Shown here: positions 4,586 through 6,546 of the stretch, piece after piece
Layout of the letters: every line of letters begins with the position of its first letter
Numbering within the stretch: position 1 is the first letter of the stretch
Source: Eikenella sp963548155
GTDB lineage: Bacteria; Pseudomonadota; Gammaproteobacteria; Burkholderiales; Neisseriaceae
Direction of reading: 5' to 3'
DNA: 6,546 nt
Assembly: GCA_963548155.1 (NCBI GenBank)
Contig: CAUUTP010000099.1
Coordinates: 1 to 6,546 of the forward strand
Notes under the pieces: model-generated
What the model was told of the DNA's origin: nothing
Databases searched by the model: none
Seen by the model: only the letters and a program-made list of their open reading frames with translations
Translations under genes and position numbers: made by a program

Positions 4586-5494
4586 TTATTTATTGGCCAG
4601 CGGATAATCGGTTGGCATGGTGTATTCTCCTGCAGCGGCATCATAGTGGATGATAAAAGCTTGGTTGCGGTAGTGTTTGAAGCCGTTAAAGCCCGACACG
4701 CTCAGCCGCAGGGGGTAGAAGCCTGCATTGGGGCTGGCGTGGGTTAGGATGCGGAAAGAAGAAGTGGTTAATCGATACCACTTCGCGCGGCATTCGCGGC
4801 GTTCGGCGGTGGTGAGCGGCTTATCAGAGTCAGGATTGGTTTGGCAATTATTTAAACCATATCCGTTGGTTGTATTGCTTGTAATAGTGCTTCGACCAAT
4901 CTTCCCTGCGCCGTTGTGGGTGAAAAGTATATATTCCGAGCTGCTGTAACCGTCACTTAGATACGACATAGGCGTCATGAAGCCCCAACGGTCTTTGCCG
5001 AAGCGGAGGAACGACCAATATTTAGCCTCAGGGGCATAGCCGTATGTGCCAATTTGATTGTAGGCGCGCACTGCCAGCGGTTGCCAGCCTCCGGATACCT
5101 GTTTCAACACGAATATGCCCGCCAAACCCGATTGAACCCGGCCTCCGATGCTTTCGCCCCGATTAAAATCAAAGTTGTCGCCGGTGTAGAGCAGATACAT
5201 CAGCTTGCCTTGCGCGGTTTGGCGGATTTCGCTTTTGATTTGTCGCATACAGTATTCGCCGCCGAAGCTGGTTTCGGTTACGTTTAACGCATCGATATCG
5301 ACACGGTAGCAACGGTGTTGCTGCGAATATTGCCGATAGTAGCGCTGCACAATTTGTTGTGGCGTTTGCGGTTGGGGTGCAGCTTTGATAAACCTGCGGT
5401 ATGAGGAGAATGTTTTTACTTGCGGCAATGTTTGTGCGAAGCTGCCGACGGCCGCTAAAAGCAGGATGGGGAAAAGCAGTTTTTGCATAATCAT
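4586..5494 (-). CDS. Exported protein of unknown function, four cysteines
   Basis: I do not recognise the family. The 302 residues begin with a clear Sec signal peptide: M-I-M-Q-K, a hydrophobic run at about 5-17, and a likely cut after S-F-A20. There is no lipobox Cys, no later membrane segment and no C-terminal anchor, so the mature protein should be periplasmic or secreted. It has four cysteines (62, 82, 217, 235), an even number that would allow two disulfides, and is rich in Tyr, Ser, Gly and Asn, suggesting a beta-rich fold. A Gln/Pro-rich stretch at 40-59 may be a linker. The start is ATG 5492-5494 or, two codons on, ATG 5486-5488; neither has a convincing Shine-Dalgarno. Parts are lower in GC than the neighbours (about 48% at 4801-4920, against 70% at 4141-4200, counted by hand). 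It stands between ychF and the sugar kinase, with DUS hairpins on both sides. Confidence 0.85.
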   Translation of the reverse strand: MIMQKLLFPILLLAAVGSFAQTLPQVKTFSSYRRFIKAAPQPQTPQQIVQRYYRQYSQQHRCYRVDIDALNVTETSFGGEYCMRQIKSEIRQTAQGKLMYLLYTGDNFDFNRGESIGGRVQSGLAGIFVLKQVSGGWQPLAVRAYNQIGTYGYAPEAKYWSFLRFGKDRWGFMTPMSYLSDGYSSSEYILFTHNGAGKIGRSTITSNTTNGYGLNNCQTNPDSDKPLTTAERRECRAKWYRLTTSSFRILTHASPNAGFYPLRLSVSGFNGFKHYRNQAFIIHYDAAAGEYTMPTDYPLANK

Positions 5495-5523
5495 ATAGCT
5501 AGGCTAAATTCAAGCAGGTGGTG

Positions 5524-5555
5524 AGGCTATCTGAAACATATTTTTCAGGTAGCCT
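5524..5555 (-). terminator. DUS-pair hairpin after ychF
   Basis: An exact TTCAGGTAGCCT at 5544-5555 faces AGGCTATCTGAA at 5524-5535 (11 of 12 bases). The 13-base arms pair except for one position, a G-T wobble on the plus strand and an A-C mismatch on the minus strand, around a six-base loop. It starts seven bases beyond the ychF stop in the direction of transcription, the right place for a terminator, but no T-tract follows on the minus strand. The 67-base spacer shows no convincing promoter for the next gene, so some read-through from ychF is possible. Confidence 0.55.
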
Positions 5556-5561
5556 AGCGGT

Positions 5562-6545
5562 TTACACGTTAAACAAGAAGTGCATCACATCGCCGTCCTG
5601 CACCACGTATTCCTTGCCTTCCACGCGCATTTTGCCGGCTTCTTTGGCTTTAGCTTCGCCGCCGAGCGAGACGAAATCGTTGTAGGCAATCACTTGGGCG
5701 CGGATGAAGCCGCGTTCGAAGTCCGTGTGAATCACGCCGGCGGCTTGCGGGGCGGTGTCGCCTTTGTGGATGGTCCAAGCGCGGACTTCTTTCACGCCGG
5801 CGGTGAAGTAGGTTTGCAGGCCGAGCAAGTCGTAGCCGGCGCGGATGAGGCGGTTCAGGCCGGGTTCTTCCAAGCCCATTTCGGCGAGGAACTCGGCTTT
5901 TTCGTTGTCTTCCAATTCGGCGATTTCGCTCTCCATCGCGGCGCAAACGGCTACGACGGGGGCGTTTTCTTTTTCCGCCAATTCTTTCAGGCGGTCGAGG
6001 TGCGGATTGTTTTCAAAACCGTCTTCGGCCACGTTGCCGACATACATGGCGGGTTTGGCAGTGAGCAGGAACAGCGGTTTGAGCATGGCGAGCTCATCTG
6101 CGTCTAAGCCGAATGAGCGTACGGGTTTGCCTTCGTTGAGGTGCGGCAGGATTTTTTTGCACAGTTCCACCAGTTTTTGCGCGTCTTTATCGCCGGAGCG
6201 GGCGCGTTTTTCTTCGCGGACAATGGCTTTTTCGACGCTGGCGAGGTCGGCCAGCGCCAGTTCGGTACCGATGGTTTCGATGTCGGCAATCGGATCGACG
6301 CGGCCTGCAACGTGGACGATGTTGTCGTCGTCAAAGCAGCGCACCACATTCACAATGGCATCGGTTTCGCGGATGTTGGCAAGGAACTGGTTGCCCAAGC
6401 CTTCGCCTTTGCTTGCGCCGGCGACCAAACCTGCGATGTCCACAAATTCCACAATGGCGGGCTGCATTTTTTGCGGATTAACGATTTTTGCCAGCTCCGC
6501 CATGCGCGGGTCGGGCACTTCGACGATGCCGACGTTGGGTTCGAT
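5562..6545 (-). CDS. ychF: Redox-regulated ATPase YchF (N-terminus beyond window edge)
   Basis: Obg-family P-loop protein (OLA1 in eukaryotes) that hydrolyses ATP rather than GTP, binds ribosomes and affects the oxidative stress response in the cytoplasm. The frame is open to the window edge, beginning I-E-P-N-V-G-I-V-E-V-P-D-P-R, which aligns near residue 37 of E. coli YchF (363 residues); about 36 residues with the P-loop are therefore missing. Visible parts: the G3-type D-I-A-G in E-F-V-D-I-A-G-L-V, the hallmark G-A-S-K-G-E-G-L-G-N-Q-F-L, the YchF-specific N-V-A-E in place of the GTPase N-K-x-D (basis of ATP preference), the helical domain, and a C-terminal TGS domain over about 5565-5819 that ends F-L-F-N-V like E. 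coli. GTG at 6516-6518 is an internal Val codon (E-V-P-D-P-R), not a start. A DUS hairpin follows the stop. Confidence 0.96.
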   Translation of the reverse strand: MEPNVGIVEVPDPRMAELAKIVNPQKMQPAIVEFVDIAGLVAGASKGEGLGNQFLANIRETDAIVNVVRCFDDDNIVHVAGRVDPIADIETIGTELALADLASVEKAIVREEKRARSGDKDAQKLVELCKKILPHLNEGKPVRSFGLDADELAMLKPLFLLTAKPAMYVGNVAEDGFENNPHLDRLKELAEKENAPVVAVCAAMESEIAELEDNEKAEFLAEMGLEEPGLNRLIRAGYDLLGLQTYFTAGVKEVRAWTIHKGDTAPQAAGVIHTDFERGFIRAQVIAYNDFVSLGGEAKAKEAGKMRVEGKEYVVQDGDVMHFLFNV

Positions 6546-6546
6546 G

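Noticed and set aside
5486..5500. TATGAT on the minus strand at the start of the exported-protein gene, as a -10 box
   Set aside because: The only -35-like sequence (TTGAAT) is 12 bases away, and the box overlaps the start codon itself.
1..6546. CRISPR array, tRNA, insertion sequence or toxin-antitoxin pair
   Set aside because: I saw no regularly spaced repeats, no cloverleaf with a TTCRA-type arm, no transposase-like frame and no terminal repeats. The only repeated motif is the DUS.

Overview
The window looks like chromosomal DNA of a Neisseriaceae bacterium, most likely Eikenella. The main clue is the 12-mer AGGCTACCTGAA, the DNA uptake sequence (DUS) dialect described for Eikenella (AG-eikDUS). 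It occurs eight times exactly and several more times with one or two mismatches, often as inverted pairs just after genes. The coding DNA is fairly GC-rich, and the recognisable proteins have clear proteobacterial relatives. The genus call is an inference from the DUS dialect and not from a database match.

Layout, left to right. Plus strand: the 3' two-thirds of tyrS (tyrosyl-tRNA synthetase), ending in a DUS-pair intrinsic terminator; a spacer of about 270 bases with a candidate promoter and a perfect 19-bp hairpin; then rng (ribonuclease G). A second DUS-pair hairpin lies between rng and the convergent mscL and can terminate both. Minus strand, read from right to left: ychF (its N-terminus lies outside the window), an unrecognised exported protein with four cysteines, a PfkB-family sugar kinase resembling fructokinase, a minimal HAD-superfamily phosphatase of 103 residues, and mscL (large mechanosensitive channel). 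Each minus-strand spacer carries a hairpin. Most are DUS pairs, some decayed; the one between the kinase and the HAD gene is a different long imperfect palindrome.

The genes do not form an obvious pathway. They are housekeeping functions (translation, RNA decay and rRNA processing, osmotic safety valve, YchF ATPase) with a small accessory stretch (sugar kinase, HAD protein, exported protein). There is no CRISPR array, transposase, phage gene or tRNA that I can see, and I do not see an undescribed multigene system. The points most worth a second look are the RNase G leader hairpin (possible self-regulation), DUS copies that also work as terminators, as a possible ribosome binding site and as coding sequence, the hairpin plus T-tract just before the HAD start codon, and the low-GC exported protein flanked by DUS.
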